Assembly: GCA_002840675.1 (NCBI GenBank)
Contig: PHBR01000010.1
Location: 4,340-36,575 of the forward strand
Length of the DNA: 32,236 nt
Reading direction: 5' to 3'
From: Chloroflexi bacterium HGW-Chloroflexi-9
GTDB taxonomy: Bacteria; Chloroflexota; Dehalococcoidia; UBA2979
Position numbers and translations under genes: made by a program. Below, one piece after another: positions 7,306-16,456 of this stretch. The notes beneath the pieces were generated by a model. It was given only the letters and a program-made list of their open reading frames with translations, was not told the origin of the DNA and ran no database searches. Each line of letters opens with the position of its first letter. Within the stretch, counting starts at the first letter, position 1.

Positions 7306-7354
7306 ACGAGCCCTCACGGCCGTCTCGCCTCGTGAAGATCAGCAGGAGTAGATG

Positions 7355-8176
7355 ATGACTGACAAGCTCGTTTCCGTGGACTGGGTCCAGGAGCACAAGA
7401 ACGACCCCGGCGTCCGCCTGGTTGAGGTGGACGTGGACACGGAGGCCTACCGAGAGGGCCACATCGAGGGCGCGGTGGCGTGGAACTGGACCAGCCAGCT
7501 CCAGGACAACGTGCGCCGGGACATCCTGACGAAGGCCGACTTCGAGGCGCTGATGGCGAAGTCCGGCATCTCGAACGACACGCACATCGTGCTGTACGGG
7601 GACAACAACAACTGGTTCGCGGCGTACGCGCTGTGGCTGACCGAACTGTACGGGCACGAGAAGGTCTCGCTGATGAACGGCGGCCGCGTGAAGTGGCTGG
7701 CCGACAACCGTCCGACGACCACGGCGGAGCCGAGCGTTCCCGCCGCCTCCTACACCGCGAAGGAGCCGAACCCGGCGCTGCGCGCGGTGCGTGACGAGGT
7801 GCTGCAGGCGCTGAAGCAGCCCGTGCAGCTGGTGGATGTGCGCAGCCCCGCCGAGTATTCCGGCGAGGTGATCGCGCCTCCCGGCATGTCGGAGACGGCG
7901 CAGCGCGGCGGGCACATCCCCGGCGCGAAGAACATCCCGTGGGCACGCGCGGTGAACGAAGACGGCACGTTCCGCTCCGTGGACGAGCTTGAGACGCTCT
8001 ACGGCACGCAGGGTCTGAAGTCGGACACGCCCACGATCGCCTACTGCCGCATCGGTGAGCGCTCCAGCCACACCTGGTTCGTCCTGAAGCACATCCTGGG
8101 CTACCCGGACGTCCGCAACTACGACGGCTCATGGACCGAGTACGGCTCCATGGTCGGCGTGCCGATCGAGCGATAG
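7355..8176 (+). CDS. Two-domain rhodanese / thiosulfate sulfurtransferase
   Basis: DPGVRLVEVDVDTEAYREGHIEGAVAWNW ... LVDVRSPAEYSGE... active-site loop YCRIGERSSHTWFVL. Confidence 0.9.
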   Translation: MTDKLVSVDWVQEHKNDPGVRLVEVDVDTEAYREGHIEGAVAWNWTSQLQDNVRRDILTKADFEALMAKSGISNDTHIVLYGDNNNWFAAYALWLTELYGHEKVSLMNGGRVKWLADNRPTTTAEPSVPAASYTAKEPNPALRAVRDEVLQALKQPVQLVDVRSPAEYSGEVIAPPGMSETAQRGGHIPGAKNIPWARAVNEDGTFRSVDELETLYGTQGLKSDTPTIAYCRIGERSSHTWFVLKHILGYPDVRNYDGSWTEYGSMVGVPIER

Positions 8177-8178
8177 CG

Positions 8179-8571
8179 ATGACCTCCGCGAAGCCAGTCG
8201 CGGCGCTGGAGCAGTCCCTGCTGCGCCGCGTGCTGTCGTCCGGCGACGGCCGCCGCCTCCACCTCCGGTTCCGGCCGGAGGTGGTGGAGCGGTACCGGGG
8301 CATGCCGGGCGCGCAGATCATCCGGACGCGCACCGTGGGCCGCATCGCCTTCGCGAACCGCTGGTCGATTGACCTCGGCATCGCGGAGACCGATGCGGGC
8401 GAGACGGTGCTGCATGCCACGCTCGGCGACCTGCTCGACCGGGTGCCGGACGAGGAGCGTGACCACTGGATCGCGCACCTGTGGATCGAGCCGGCGAGCA
8501 CGAACTTCCTGCAGATGAAGATGGTGGCCGGCGCGTGCATCGACGACGGCGAGCCAGAAGCCTGGACCTGA
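8179..8571 (+). CDS. Hypothetical protein of unknown function in the sulfur cluster
   Basis: ATG at 8179 in the 8131 ORF frame, 2 bp after the rhodanese stop; MTSAKPVAALEQSLLRRVLSSGDGRRLHLRFRPEVVERYRG...EPASTNFLQMKMVAGACIDDGEPEAWT; no family recognised. Confidence 0.75.
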   Translation: MTSAKPVAALEQSLLRRVLSSGDGRRLHLRFRPEVVERYRGMPGAQIIRTRTVGRIAFANRWSIDLGIAETDAGETVLHATLGDLLDRVPDEERDHWIAHLWIEPASTNFLQMKMVAGACIDDGEPEAWT

Positions 8572-8595
8572 CGCGGTCCTGGAGCGGATGACCCC

Positions 8596-9027
8596 ATGCC
8601 TCGCATCCCGCAGTCGATCCTCGACGAGATGGTGGCGCACGCTCGGGAGGACCTGCCGGACGAGTGCTGTGGCATGGTGCACGCCGCCGACGGCGTCCCG
8701 ACGGCCGTCCATCGTGTGAAGAATGACGCCGCCAGCCCCTACCGCTACGAGATGAACCCGCTGCAGATGATGCGGCTGGAACGCGCTCGTGACGCCTCCG
8801 GTGAGACGCTCTTCGCGATCTACCACTCGCATGTCGGGTCGCCGGCGCGCCCGTCACCGACCGATGTGCGGATGGCGTTCTTTCCGCCCGGCGAGGTGGA
8901 GCAGGAACCGATGTTCCCGGGGACGTTCTACATCCTCGTGTCACTCGCTCAGGACCCGCCGGATGTCCGCGCCTACCACATCCGCCGTGGCGGGGTGATC
9001 GAAGAAGAGACGATCGAGGTGGTCTGA
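8596..9027 (+). CDS. mec: JAMM/MPN+ metallopeptidase (Mec/HcyD/QbsD-like)
   Basis: Complete JAMM motif: E in PDECCG, then HSHVGSPARPSPTD (HxHx7SxxD). Confidence 0.92.
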   Translation: MPRIPQSILDEMVAHAREDLPDECCGMVHAADGVPTAVHRVKNDAASPYRYEMNPLQMMRLERARDASGETLFAIYHSHVGSPARPSPTDVRMAFFPPGEVEQEPMFPGTFYILVSLAQDPPDVRAYHIRRGGVIEEETIEVV

Positions 9028-9869
9028 TGGTGTCCCCGACGAACCCCGCCCCGCTCACGATCGGCTCCCGGACGTTTGAGTGGGGCCAGCGGACCTACGT
9101 CGTCGGGATCATCAACGCGACGCCCGACTCCTTTTCCGGTGACGGCATCGTCGACCCGCAGGCCGCCGTTCACCTCGCGGAGCGGATGGTGGAGGCGGGC
9201 GCGGACATCCTCGACCTCGGCGCGGAGTCCACGCGCCCGGAGTTCGCCGCGATCGACGCCGAAACGGAGTGGGGACGGCTGATGCTGGTGCTGGGCGCCG
9301 TGCGTCGGGCTGTCTCCCTTCCCATCACCGTCGACACCAGCAAGGCAGAGGTCGCACGGCGCGCCCTGGACTACGGTGCGGACGCCATCAACGACGTGAC
9401 GGGGTTCCTCGGCGACGCCGGCATGGCACGCGTCGTCGCGCAGGCGGGCGCGCCCGCGATCCTGATGCACAACCAGCGCGGCCGTGAGTTCGGTGGCGAC
9501 GTGATCCGCGACACGCGCGCGGGCTTCGAGCGTTGCATCGCGGCGGCCGTCGCCGGCGGGGTGTCGCGCGAGCGGCTGATCCTCGATCCGGGCTTTGGGT
9601 TCGGGTGGGGGCCGGTCCAGAACTTCGAATTGCTCCGGCGCCTGGGCGAACTGCGGGACCTGGGACGGCCGCTCATGATCGGCACCTCCCGGAAGTCCTC
9701 GATCGGCTACATCATCGACCGACCCGCGCAGGAGCGTGAGTGGGGGACCGCCGCCACGGTGGCCCTGGCGATCCAGCAGGGGGTCGACCTGGTGCGGGTG
9801 CACGACGTGGACGAGATGGTGCAGGTCGCGCGCGTGGCGGACGCCGTCGTGCGCCAGGCCGTGCCGTGA
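9027..9869 (+). CDS. folP: Dihydropteroate synthase
   Basis: VGIINATPDSFSGDG, GADILDLGAESTRP, LDPGFGFG, IGTSRKSSIG. Confidence 0.95.
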   Translation: MVSPTNPAPLTIGSRTFEWGQRTYVVGIINATPDSFSGDGIVDPQAAVHLAERMVEAGADILDLGAESTRPEFAAIDAETEWGRLMLVLGAVRRAVSLPITVDTSKAEVARRALDYGADAINDVTGFLGDAGMARVVAQAGAPAILMHNQRGREFGGDVIRDTRAGFERCIAAAVAGGVSRERLILDPGFGFGWGPVQNFELLRRLGELRDLGRPLMIGTSRKSSIGYIIDRPAQEREWGTAATVALAIQQGVDLVRVHDVDEMVQVARVADAVVRQAVP

Positions 9870-10405
9870 CCTCGGACGGGCGAGGCCGCCGGCGCCGCCG
9901 CATCTGGCTGGCGCTGGGCTCCAACCTCGACGACCGCGAGGCGCACCTGCGGGCCGCTGTTGCCGGGCTCCGCGCCGACGGCATCGAGGTGGACCGCGTG
10001 TCGTCCCTGTACGAGACGCCGCCGTGGGGCGTGGTGCGCCAGCCGGCGTTCCTGAACGCGGCGGTCTCCGGCCTCACCGACCTCGACGCCCGCGACCTGC
10101 TGATCCTGGCGAAGCGCCTCGAGGCGGCCGAAGGCCGCGATTTCCGTGCGCCGCGCTGGACGGCGCGCCCGCTCGACATCGACATCGCGCTGATCGAGGG
10201 CGAGACGGTCGACCGGACCGACCTGCAGGTGCCGCACGTGCTGCTGGGCCAACGGTCGTTCGTGCTCGTGCCGCTCGCGGAGGTAGGTGGCGACGTCATC
10301 CACCCGCAGACGGGTCTTCGTATCGCCTCGATGCGCGACCTGCGTCCCGCCCTCGAACGGGCCGAAGTCGTGCGGGTGCGCGGCCCGGAGTGGGCGGAGG
10401 GTTAG
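9866..10405 (+). CDS. folK: 2-amino-4-hydroxy-6-hydroxymethyldihydropteridine diphosphokinase
   Basis: GTG at 9866 overlaps the folP stop; IWLALGSNLDDREAHLRAAVAGL, SSLYETPPWGVVRQPAFLNAAV, RWTARPLDIDIALIEGE, VPHVLLGQRSFVLVPLAEV. Confidence 0.94.
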   Translation: MTSDGRGRRRRRIWLALGSNLDDREAHLRAAVAGLRADGIEVDRVSSLYETPPWGVVRQPAFLNAAVSGLTDLDARDLLILAKRLEAAEGRDFRAPRWTARPLDIDIALIEGETVDRTDLQVPHVLLGQRSFVLVPLAEVGGDVIHPQTGLRIASMRDLRPALERAEVVRVRGPEWAEG

Positions 10406-10417
10406 GAGCGGCAGGCG

Positions 10418-10687
10418 TTACCCGAGGGCGTCGGGGGGCGGGGAGCCCTCGGCGGCGGCGGTGTCGGGGGGCCAGTCGGCGGGGTTGTCCCAGTTCGTCG
10501 TCGCCATCGTGTAGCCCACCCACAGCCCGACCCCGGCGGCGATGCCGGAGATGATGCCGACGGGGATCGCGACCACCAGGTAGGAGCGGCGGACGGCGCC
10601 CAGCAGGAAGCAGGCCAGCTGGAAGACGGAGAGCGCCATCAGCGCCCGCCCGATCTGGCGCGACCGCTCCTGGGTCATGCCTTCCAT
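10418..10687 (-). CDS. Small hypothetical membrane protein
   Basis: Two TM-like segments (ALMALSVFQLACFLLGAV; YLVVAIPVGIISGIAAGVGLWVGYTM); adjacent to the Trm112-like ORF. Confidence 0.6.
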   Translation of the reverse strand: MEGMTQERSRQIGRALMALSVFQLACFLLGAVRRSYLVVAIPVGIISGIAAGVGLWVGYTMATTNWDNPADWPPDTAAAEGSPPPDALG

Positions 10688-10906
10688 CTAGTGGCCCCCG
10701 CTGCGGGATGCCTCCTGCTCCATCGCGCGACGGAGGTCGGGCGGGAGCAGGTTTGGGATGCCTTCGGTGATGGGGAACGCCTCGCCGCAGGCGGTGCAGG
10801 TGAGGGTGCCGGAGAGCACCTCGACCGCGTCTTCCGCCGTCACGGCGAGGGTGAGCGGCGCCTTGCAGAGCGGGCAGGCGAGGATCTCGACGAGTTGGCG
10901 TTGCAT
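10688..10906 (-). CDS. Trm112/UPF0434-like zinc-ribbon protein
   Basis: LVEILACPLCKAPLTLA...TLTCTACGEAFPITEGIPNLLPP. Confidence 0.88.
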   Translation of the reverse strand: MQRQLVEILACPLCKAPLTLAVTAEDAVEVLSGTLTCTACGEAFPITEGIPNLLPPDLRRAMEQEASRSGGH

Positions 10907-10987
10907 GCGGTCTCCTGCCGGAATCGTAGGCGGGCGCGCTCAGGAGCAGCAACCGGGACGCCGTCCTAGACTCGAAGTCAGACAGCG

Positions 10988-11674
10988 ATGCGGGGCGGGG
11001 TGACGATGAGCGACGGGGCGACGGGCGCGCGCGGCTCGGAACGGATCGCGCTGAACCGCGCCTACGCGGTGATCTCGCCCGACCAGATCACGATCAAGCC
11101 GGCGCGCATGGGCCTCGTGGGCCCCGCCATCCAGGCGCTGCTGACGCTGGCTGCCGTGTGGGCGATGGCGACGTACATCAACTCGCTGCCACTCTGGCTG
11201 CTGATGGTGCTGCTCACGTTCGTGATCGTTTCCGGGCCGATCGCCGTGCTGGGGCTGGTCTACAACATCCTGGGCTCGGCGTTCCTGATGGAACGCAAGA
11301 AGGGGACCTGCCGCTGGCAGCAGGGCTTCCTGGGACTGGGGCTGGGGACGCGCGAACTGGTGCCGTTCCCGCGCATCGGGTCGATCGAAGTGACGGGCAA
11401 CTTCGAGGAGGAGCTCGGCTCCGGTGACCTGCAGGACGTGGTGCACTGGCAGGTGTGGCTGGTGAAGGACAACGGCCGGACGCTGCCGATCGCCTCGATC
11501 AGCGCCGCGCGCCCGCTGGCCGAGGTCGGGCTGGAGCGCGCGAACACGCTCGCCGAGGCACTCGCGGAGATGAGCGGCAGCCGGGCCGTCCCGGGCGTCA
11601 TCCCGGAGTGGGCGCTGCTCCTCGATGAAGACGACGACGACGAAGACGATCCGGAGGGCGAAGGAGACCGCTGA
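10988..11674 (+). CDS. Conserved hypothetical membrane protein
   Basis: Long ORF with two TM segments; overlaps the downstream start (ATGG/TGA). Confidence 0.65.
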   Translation: MRGGVTMSDGATGARGSERIALNRAYAVISPDQITIKPARMGLVGPAIQALLTLAAVWAMATYINSLPLWLLMVLLTFVIVSGPIAVLGLVYNILGSAFLMERKKGTCRWQQGFLGLGLGTRELVPFPRIGSIEVTGNFEEELGSGDLQDVVHWQVWLVKDNGRTLPIASISAARPLAEVGLERANTLAEALAEMSGSRAVPGVIPEWALLLDEDDDDEDDPEGEGDR

Positions 11675-12066
11675 TGGACCGAGCGATGGAACTGATCCGG
11701 GACGCGAAGACAATTGCCGTGGTTGGCGTCTCTGCCCGCCCGGGCCGCCCGTCCCACGATGTCGCGCGTTACCTGATCGACCACGGCTACGAGGTCTACC
11801 TGGTGAACCCGACCGAGACCGAGATCTTCGGGATGCCGGTCTACGCCTCGGTGCGCGACCTGCCGAAACCGGTGGACATCGTGGACATTTTCCGCCGGCC
11901 GGGGGATGTGCCGCCGATCGTGGACGACGCGATCGCCGCCGGTGCGAAGGTCGTGTGGATGCAACTGGAGATCGTGAACGAGGAGGCGGCGGCGACGGCC
12001 CGCGCCGCCGGGCTGGAGGTCGTGATGGATCGCTGCACGGAGATCGAACACCAGCGCCTGGGCTAA
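11674..12066 (+). CDS. CoA-binding (YccU-like) protein
   Basis: AKTIAVVGVSARPGRPSHDVARYLIDHGYEVYLVNPTETEIFGMPVYASVRDLPKPVDIVDIFR...VWMQLEIVNEEA. Confidence 0.92.
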   Translation: MDRAMELIRDAKTIAVVGVSARPGRPSHDVARYLIDHGYEVYLVNPTETEIFGMPVYASVRDLPKPVDIVDIFRRPGDVPPIVDDAIAAGAKVVWMQLEIVNEEAAATARAAGLEVVMDRCTEIEHQRLG

Positions 12067-12085
12067 CGCCCGTCCCGGGGACGCG

Positions 12086-12094
12086 TGCTACAGT
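12086..12094 (+). promoter_or_regulatory. Extended -10 promoter (TGCTACAGT) ahead of purF
   Basis: TGC-TACAGT about 41 nt upstream of the TTG start at 12135. Confidence 0.4.
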
Positions 12095-12134
12095 GGGTAT
12101 TCAAGAGGCCTCCCGGCCGTCTGGGGGTAGTCGG

Positions 12135-13655
12135 TTGCTCGACAACCTCGGTGAGAAATGCGGCATCTTCGGGGTGTTTGCCCCCGGGGACGACGTTGCG
12201 CGGCTCACCTTCTTCGGCCTTCACGCGCTGCAACATCGCGGACAGGAGTCCGCAGGCATCGCGACAACGGATGGCCGCCGCCTCCACCTCTTCGCCGACA
12301 TGGGCCTGGTCTCCCAGGTGTTCGACGAGGAGGCGCTGGCAGCCCTCACCGGGTACGCGGCCATCGGCCACACCCGTTACTCCACCACCGGATCCAGCAC
12401 CATCGGCAATGCGCAGCCCTTCCACCTGAAGGGGCAGCATGGCGAGTTGGCGATCGCGCACAACGGCAACGTGGTGAACGCGGACGTGATGCGCGAGGAG
12501 TTGCTCGACCGTGGGCTCACGTTCGAGACCTCCAGCGACACCGAGGTGCTGGGCCGCATCCTGATCGACGGCGACGGCGAGGACTGGAACGCCCGCTTCG
12601 CGCAGTTGATGCGCCGGGCGAACGGCGCGTACTCGCTGACGATCCTCACGCACGACGCGGTCTACGCCGTGCGTGACCCCCTGGGCATCCGCCCCCTGAG
12701 CATTGGCCGCCTGAACGGCCACGGGTACATCATCGCCTCCGAGACGTGCGCGCTGGACCACCTGGGCGCCGAGTTCCTCCGCGACGTACGCCCCGGCGAG
12801 GTTGTGCGCATCGACCGGGACGGCATGACCTCCTCCTTCCCGCTCGGCGAGCCGCTGACGATGACGTCGGGCAAGGAGTCGCAGGCGCTCTGTCTGTTCG
12901 AGTTCACCTACTTCGCCCGCCCGGACTCTCGGGTCTCGGGACAGTTGCTCCACCCGGTACGCGGGCGCATGGGCGCGCGGCTGTCGGAGGAACACCCGGT
13001 GGAGGCGGACCTGGTGATCGGCGTCCCGGACTCGGCGACCGCCGCTGCCATTGGCTACGCGCGGGCCTCCGGCATCCCCTACGCGGAGGGCCTGGTCAAG
13101 AACCGCTACGTGGGCCGCACGTTCATCCAGCCCGACCAGCGCATCCGCGAGCGCGGCGTCCAGATGAAGTTCAACCCGCTCCGCGAGGTGCTGGAGGGGA
13201 AGCGGGTGGTGGTGGTGGACGATTCGATCGTCCGCGGCACCACGACGCCGCACGTGGTGAAGATGCTTCGCGATGCCGGGGCGCTGGAAGTCCATATGCG
13301 CATCACGGCGCCGCCGATCACGCATCCGTGCTTCTACGGCGTGGACATGGCCACACGCGGCGAGTTGATCGCGGCGAACATGAGCCTGGAAGAGATCCGC
13401 GAGTACATCAACGCCGACTCGCTGGGCTACCTCTCCCTCGAAGGTACGATCTGGGCGACCAACCTGGGCCCGGGCCAGCACTGCACGGCCTGCTTCTCCG
13501 GCCAGTACCCCTCCGAGGTGCCGCTCCAGTTCGACAAGTTCGCGCTGGAGGACGAGGCGCAGCGCCCGGACCACGAGATCCCGCGATCCGTGCCGGAGCC
13601 GGTCATGCACCCGCTCTCCATGCTCCAGACGCCCGCCGGCTCCGGGCGCACGTAG
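12135..13655 (+). CDS. purF: Amidophosphoribosyltransferase
   Basis: LLDNLGEKCGIFGVF (nucleophile Cys after short propeptide), ALQHRGQESAGIAT, VVVVDDSIVRGTT. TTG start inferred. Confidence 0.95.
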   Translation: MLDNLGEKCGIFGVFAPGDDVARLTFFGLHALQHRGQESAGIATTDGRRLHLFADMGLVSQVFDEEALAALTGYAAIGHTRYSTTGSSTIGNAQPFHLKGQHGELAIAHNGNVVNADVMREELLDRGLTFETSSDTEVLGRILIDGDGEDWNARFAQLMRRANGAYSLTILTHDAVYAVRDPLGIRPLSIGRLNGHGYIIASETCALDHLGAEFLRDVRPGEVVRIDRDGMTSSFPLGEPLTMTSGKESQALCLFEFTYFARPDSRVSGQLLHPVRGRMGARLSEEHPVEADLVIGVPDSATAAAIGYARASGIPYAEGLVKNRYVGRTFIQPDQRIRERGVQMKFNPLREVLEGKRVVVVDDSIVRGTTTPHVVKMLRDAGALEVHMRITAPPITHPCFYGVDMATRGELIAANMSLEEIREYINADSLGYLSLEGTIWATNLGPGQHCTACFSGQYPSEVPLQFDKFALEDEAQRPDHEIPRSVPEPVMHPLSMLQTPAGSGRT

Positions 13656-13737
13656 CCCCGTCCGGCGTTACCGTGAGCCTGCCGGAACCGCCGACCCCGG
13701 CACCATCCCGACCTCCCCGTCCGAGCGAGCCCTCCCG

Positions 13738-14802
13738 ATGAGCGACGAGGCCCGCCCCTCGATCACCTACGCCGCTTCCGGCGTCGATCTCGACGCGCGC
13801 GAGGCGATCGCGAAGCGCTTCGGCGCCATCGCGCGCACGACCCACGGCCCGCAGGTCATGGGCCGCTCCGGCGGCTTCGCCGGGCTCTTTCACCTGGGGG
13901 CGCGCTTCCGCGACCCGGTGCTGGTGGCGACAACCGACGGCGTGGGGACGAAGGTGCTCCTGCACGCCACGCTGGGGACGATCCGCCTCGCCGGCCACGA
14001 CATCGTGAATAACAACGTGAACGACCTGATCACGGTGGGCGCGGAGCCGCTGTTCTTCCTGGACTACATCGCCACGAATGGCCTGCCCGCCGCGCAGCGC
14101 GTTGAACTGGTGGAGGGCATCGCGGAGGCGTGCCGCCAGAACGGGGTGGCGTTGATCGGCGGCGAGACCGCGGACATGCCGGATATCTACAAGCCCGGCG
14201 ACTTCGACCTGGCCGGGTTCGTGGTCGGCGCCGTGGAGCGCGACGGCGCAATCGACGGCTCCACCATCACCGCCGGGGACGCGCTGGTCGCGCTGCCCTC
14301 GAACGGGCCGATGACAAACGGATATTCGCTCGTGCGGGAGGTGTGGGCGCTGGGCAAGGGCCTGGGCGACGAGCACGACCGCAAGGTGCTGAACGAGCGA
14401 TACGAAGAACTGGGCGGGACGCTGGGCGAGGCGCTGACCGCGCCCCACCCCGCCTTCTGGCCGCTCCTGCGGCCCGCCCTGCCCTATGTGAAGGGTGTGG
14501 CGCATATCACCGGCGGAGGCATCCCCGGGAACCTCCCACGGGTGCTCCCGGAGGGCGTAGCGGGGCAGGTGGACCGCGCCTCCTGGCAGGTTCCGCCGCT
14601 GTTCGACCTGATCCGGCAGACAGGGAACGTCGACGAGGCGGAAATGTTCCGCACGTTCAATATGGGCGTGGGGATGATCCTGGCCGTGGCGGAGGCCGAC
14701 GCGCAGGCGGTGCTGGACGCGATCCCCGGGTCGTGGCGCATCGGCTCGGTCGTGCCGCGTGAAGATGGCGAGGCGATCCGCGGGCTGCCCCGGCGGGGCT
14801 AG
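13738..14802 (+). CDS. purM: Phosphoribosylformylglycinamidine cyclo-ligase
   Basis: TYAASGVDLDAREAIAKRF, TTDGVGTKVLLH, DIVNNNVNDLITVGAEPLFFLDYIA, LIGGETADMPDIY. Confidence 0.96.
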   Translation: MSDEARPSITYAASGVDLDAREAIAKRFGAIARTTHGPQVMGRSGGFAGLFHLGARFRDPVLVATTDGVGTKVLLHATLGTIRLAGHDIVNNNVNDLITVGAEPLFFLDYIATNGLPAAQRVELVEGIAEACRQNGVALIGGETADMPDIYKPGDFDLAGFVVGAVERDGAIDGSTITAGDALVALPSNGPMTNGYSLVREVWALGKGLGDEHDRKVLNERYEELGGTLGEALTAPHPAFWPLLRPALPYVKGVAHITGGGIPGNLPRVLPEGVAGQVDRASWQVPPLFDLIRQTGNVDEAEMFRTFNMGVGMILAVAEADAQAVLDAIPGSWRIGSVVPREDGEAIRGLPRRG

Positions 14803-14833
14803 CGGGCACGCACAGGCGAGAGGGCGGGCGAAG

Positions 14834-16423
14834 ATGACGCGACGGGCGATCCTCGCGGTCTACGACAAGACCGGCATCGTGGAGTTCGCGCGCGGGCTCC
14901 ACGACATGGGCTGGGAGCTCGTGGGGACCGGCGGCACGGCGAAGACGATCGCCGACGCGGGCTTACCGATCACGCAGGTGGCGGACCTCACCGGCAGCCC
15001 GGAGATGCTCGGCGGGCGCGTGAAGACGCTGCACCCGAAGGTGCACGGCGGCCTCCTCTACCGGCGCGGGCTGGCGGAGGACGAGGCGGACGTCCAGCGC
15101 TACGACATCCCGAACATCGACCTGATGGCGGGGAACCTCTACCCGTTCGTCGAGACCGTCACGAAGGGCTCGCCGACGCTGGCGCAGGCGCTCGAAGAGA
15201 TCGATATCGGCGGGCCGACAATGATCCGGGCCTCCGCGAAGAACCACCCGTGGGTGATCCCGCTGATCGACCCGAGCGATTACACCTCGATCCTGGTGGC
15301 GCTGCGCGCGGCGAACGGCGACCCCGTGGGGGTGGACGCGAACACGCGCCGTCGGCTGGCGGCGAAGGCCTTCCAGCACGTCGCCCACTACGACACGGCC
15401 ATCGCCGAGTACCTGCGGGACGAGGCGGATCTGTTCCCCGAGCAGTTGACCTTCGGCATGACCCGGCGCGAGGTGCTCCGCTACGGCGAGAACCCGCACC
15501 AGCAGGGCGCCTTCTACACCTGGGACTCCGTCCGCACGCCCGTGGAGGGCATCGGCGGACTGACGCAGCACCACGGCAAGGCGCTGTCGTACGTGAACAT
15601 CCTGGACGCGGACGCCGCCTTCAACTCCGTCGCCGAGTTTGACCTGCCGGCGATCTCGATCATCAAGCACACCAACCCGGCCTGCTTCGCGGCGGGGGAC
15701 GCCTCGGTCGCCTCGCTCTACGAGCGCGCGCTGACGGAGGGCGACTTCGTGTCTGCCTACGGCGGGATCGTGGCGGTGAACCGGGTGGTGGACATGGCGC
15801 TGGCGGAGGCGCTACGCGAGGTGCGCAGCCCGTCTGACGGCGACACGCGCATGTTCTACGAGATCGTGATCGCGCCGGGCTACGAGCCGGACGCGCTGGA
15901 GCACCTCAAGAAGAAGTCGAAGGACCTCCGCATCCTGGAGGCGCCGATCGGCGACGCCCGGCGCGAGCGCGTCGAGTTCAAGAGCGTGCGCGGGGGCGTC
16001 CTGGTGCAGAACGCCGATGTCTCCTTCGAGAGCGAGGCCACCTTCCAGGTGGTGAGCGAGCGGCAGCCGACGGCGTCTGAGATCGCGGACCTACGGGTCG
16101 CCTGGAACATCTGCAAGCACGTGAAGTCCAACGGCGTGGTGTTCGTGAAGGACGGCGTGCTGGTGGGCATGGGCGCCGGCCAGCCGAACCGCGTGGGCAG
16201 CGCCCGCCTCTGCAAGGAGCAGGCGGGCGAGCGTGCTCGCGGCGCCGTCTGCGCCACGGACGCCTTCCTGCCGTTCCCGGACACGCTGGAGGTGGCCGCC
16301 AGCGCCGGCTGTACGCTGGTGGCGCACACCGGCGGCTCTATCCGGGACCAGGATTCCGTGGAGGCCGCCAACCGCGAGGGCGTTTCCCTGGTGGTCACCG
16401 GCGTCCGGCACTTCCGTCACTAG
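14834..16423 (+). CDS. purH: Bifunctional AICAR transformylase/IMP cyclohydrolase
   Basis: AILAVYDKTGIVEFARGL, GTGGTAKTIADAG, GGRVKTLHPKVHGGLLYRR, RYGENPHQQGAFY, ACTDAFLPF-like CATDAFLPFPD. Confidence 0.96.
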   Translation: MTRRAILAVYDKTGIVEFARGLHDMGWELVGTGGTAKTIADAGLPITQVADLTGSPEMLGGRVKTLHPKVHGGLLYRRGLAEDEADVQRYDIPNIDLMAGNLYPFVETVTKGSPTLAQALEEIDIGGPTMIRASAKNHPWVIPLIDPSDYTSILVALRAANGDPVGVDANTRRRLAAKAFQHVAHYDTAIAEYLRDEADLFPEQLTFGMTRREVLRYGENPHQQGAFYTWDSVRTPVEGIGGLTQHHGKALSYVNILDADAAFNSVAEFDLPAISIIKHTNPACFAAGDASVASLYERALTEGDFVSAYGGIVAVNRVVDMALAEALREVRSPSDGDTRMFYEIVIAPGYEPDALEHLKKKSKDLRILEAPIGDARRERVEFKSVRGGVLVQNADVSFESEATFQVVSERQPTASEIADLRVAWNICKHVKSNGVVFVKDGVLVGMGAGQPNRVGSARLCKEQAGERARGAVCATDAFLPFPDTLEVAASAGCTLVAHTGGSIRDQDSVEAANREGVSLVVTGVRHFRH

Positions 16424-16456
16424 CCGGCGCCCGGTGCGCGAAGAGGGGTAACGCAG

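Noticed and set aside
11625-12134. N-terminal extension of the purF ORF track entry (start at 11625)
   Set aside because: It overlaps the CoA-binding gene, is Arg/Pro-rich, and PurF homology with its nucleophile Cys begins just after the TTG at 12135, downstream of an extended -10 motif.
14759-14833. Upstream start for purH
   Set aside because: Overlaps the purM 3' end; the conserved PurH N-terminus starts at ATG 14834.
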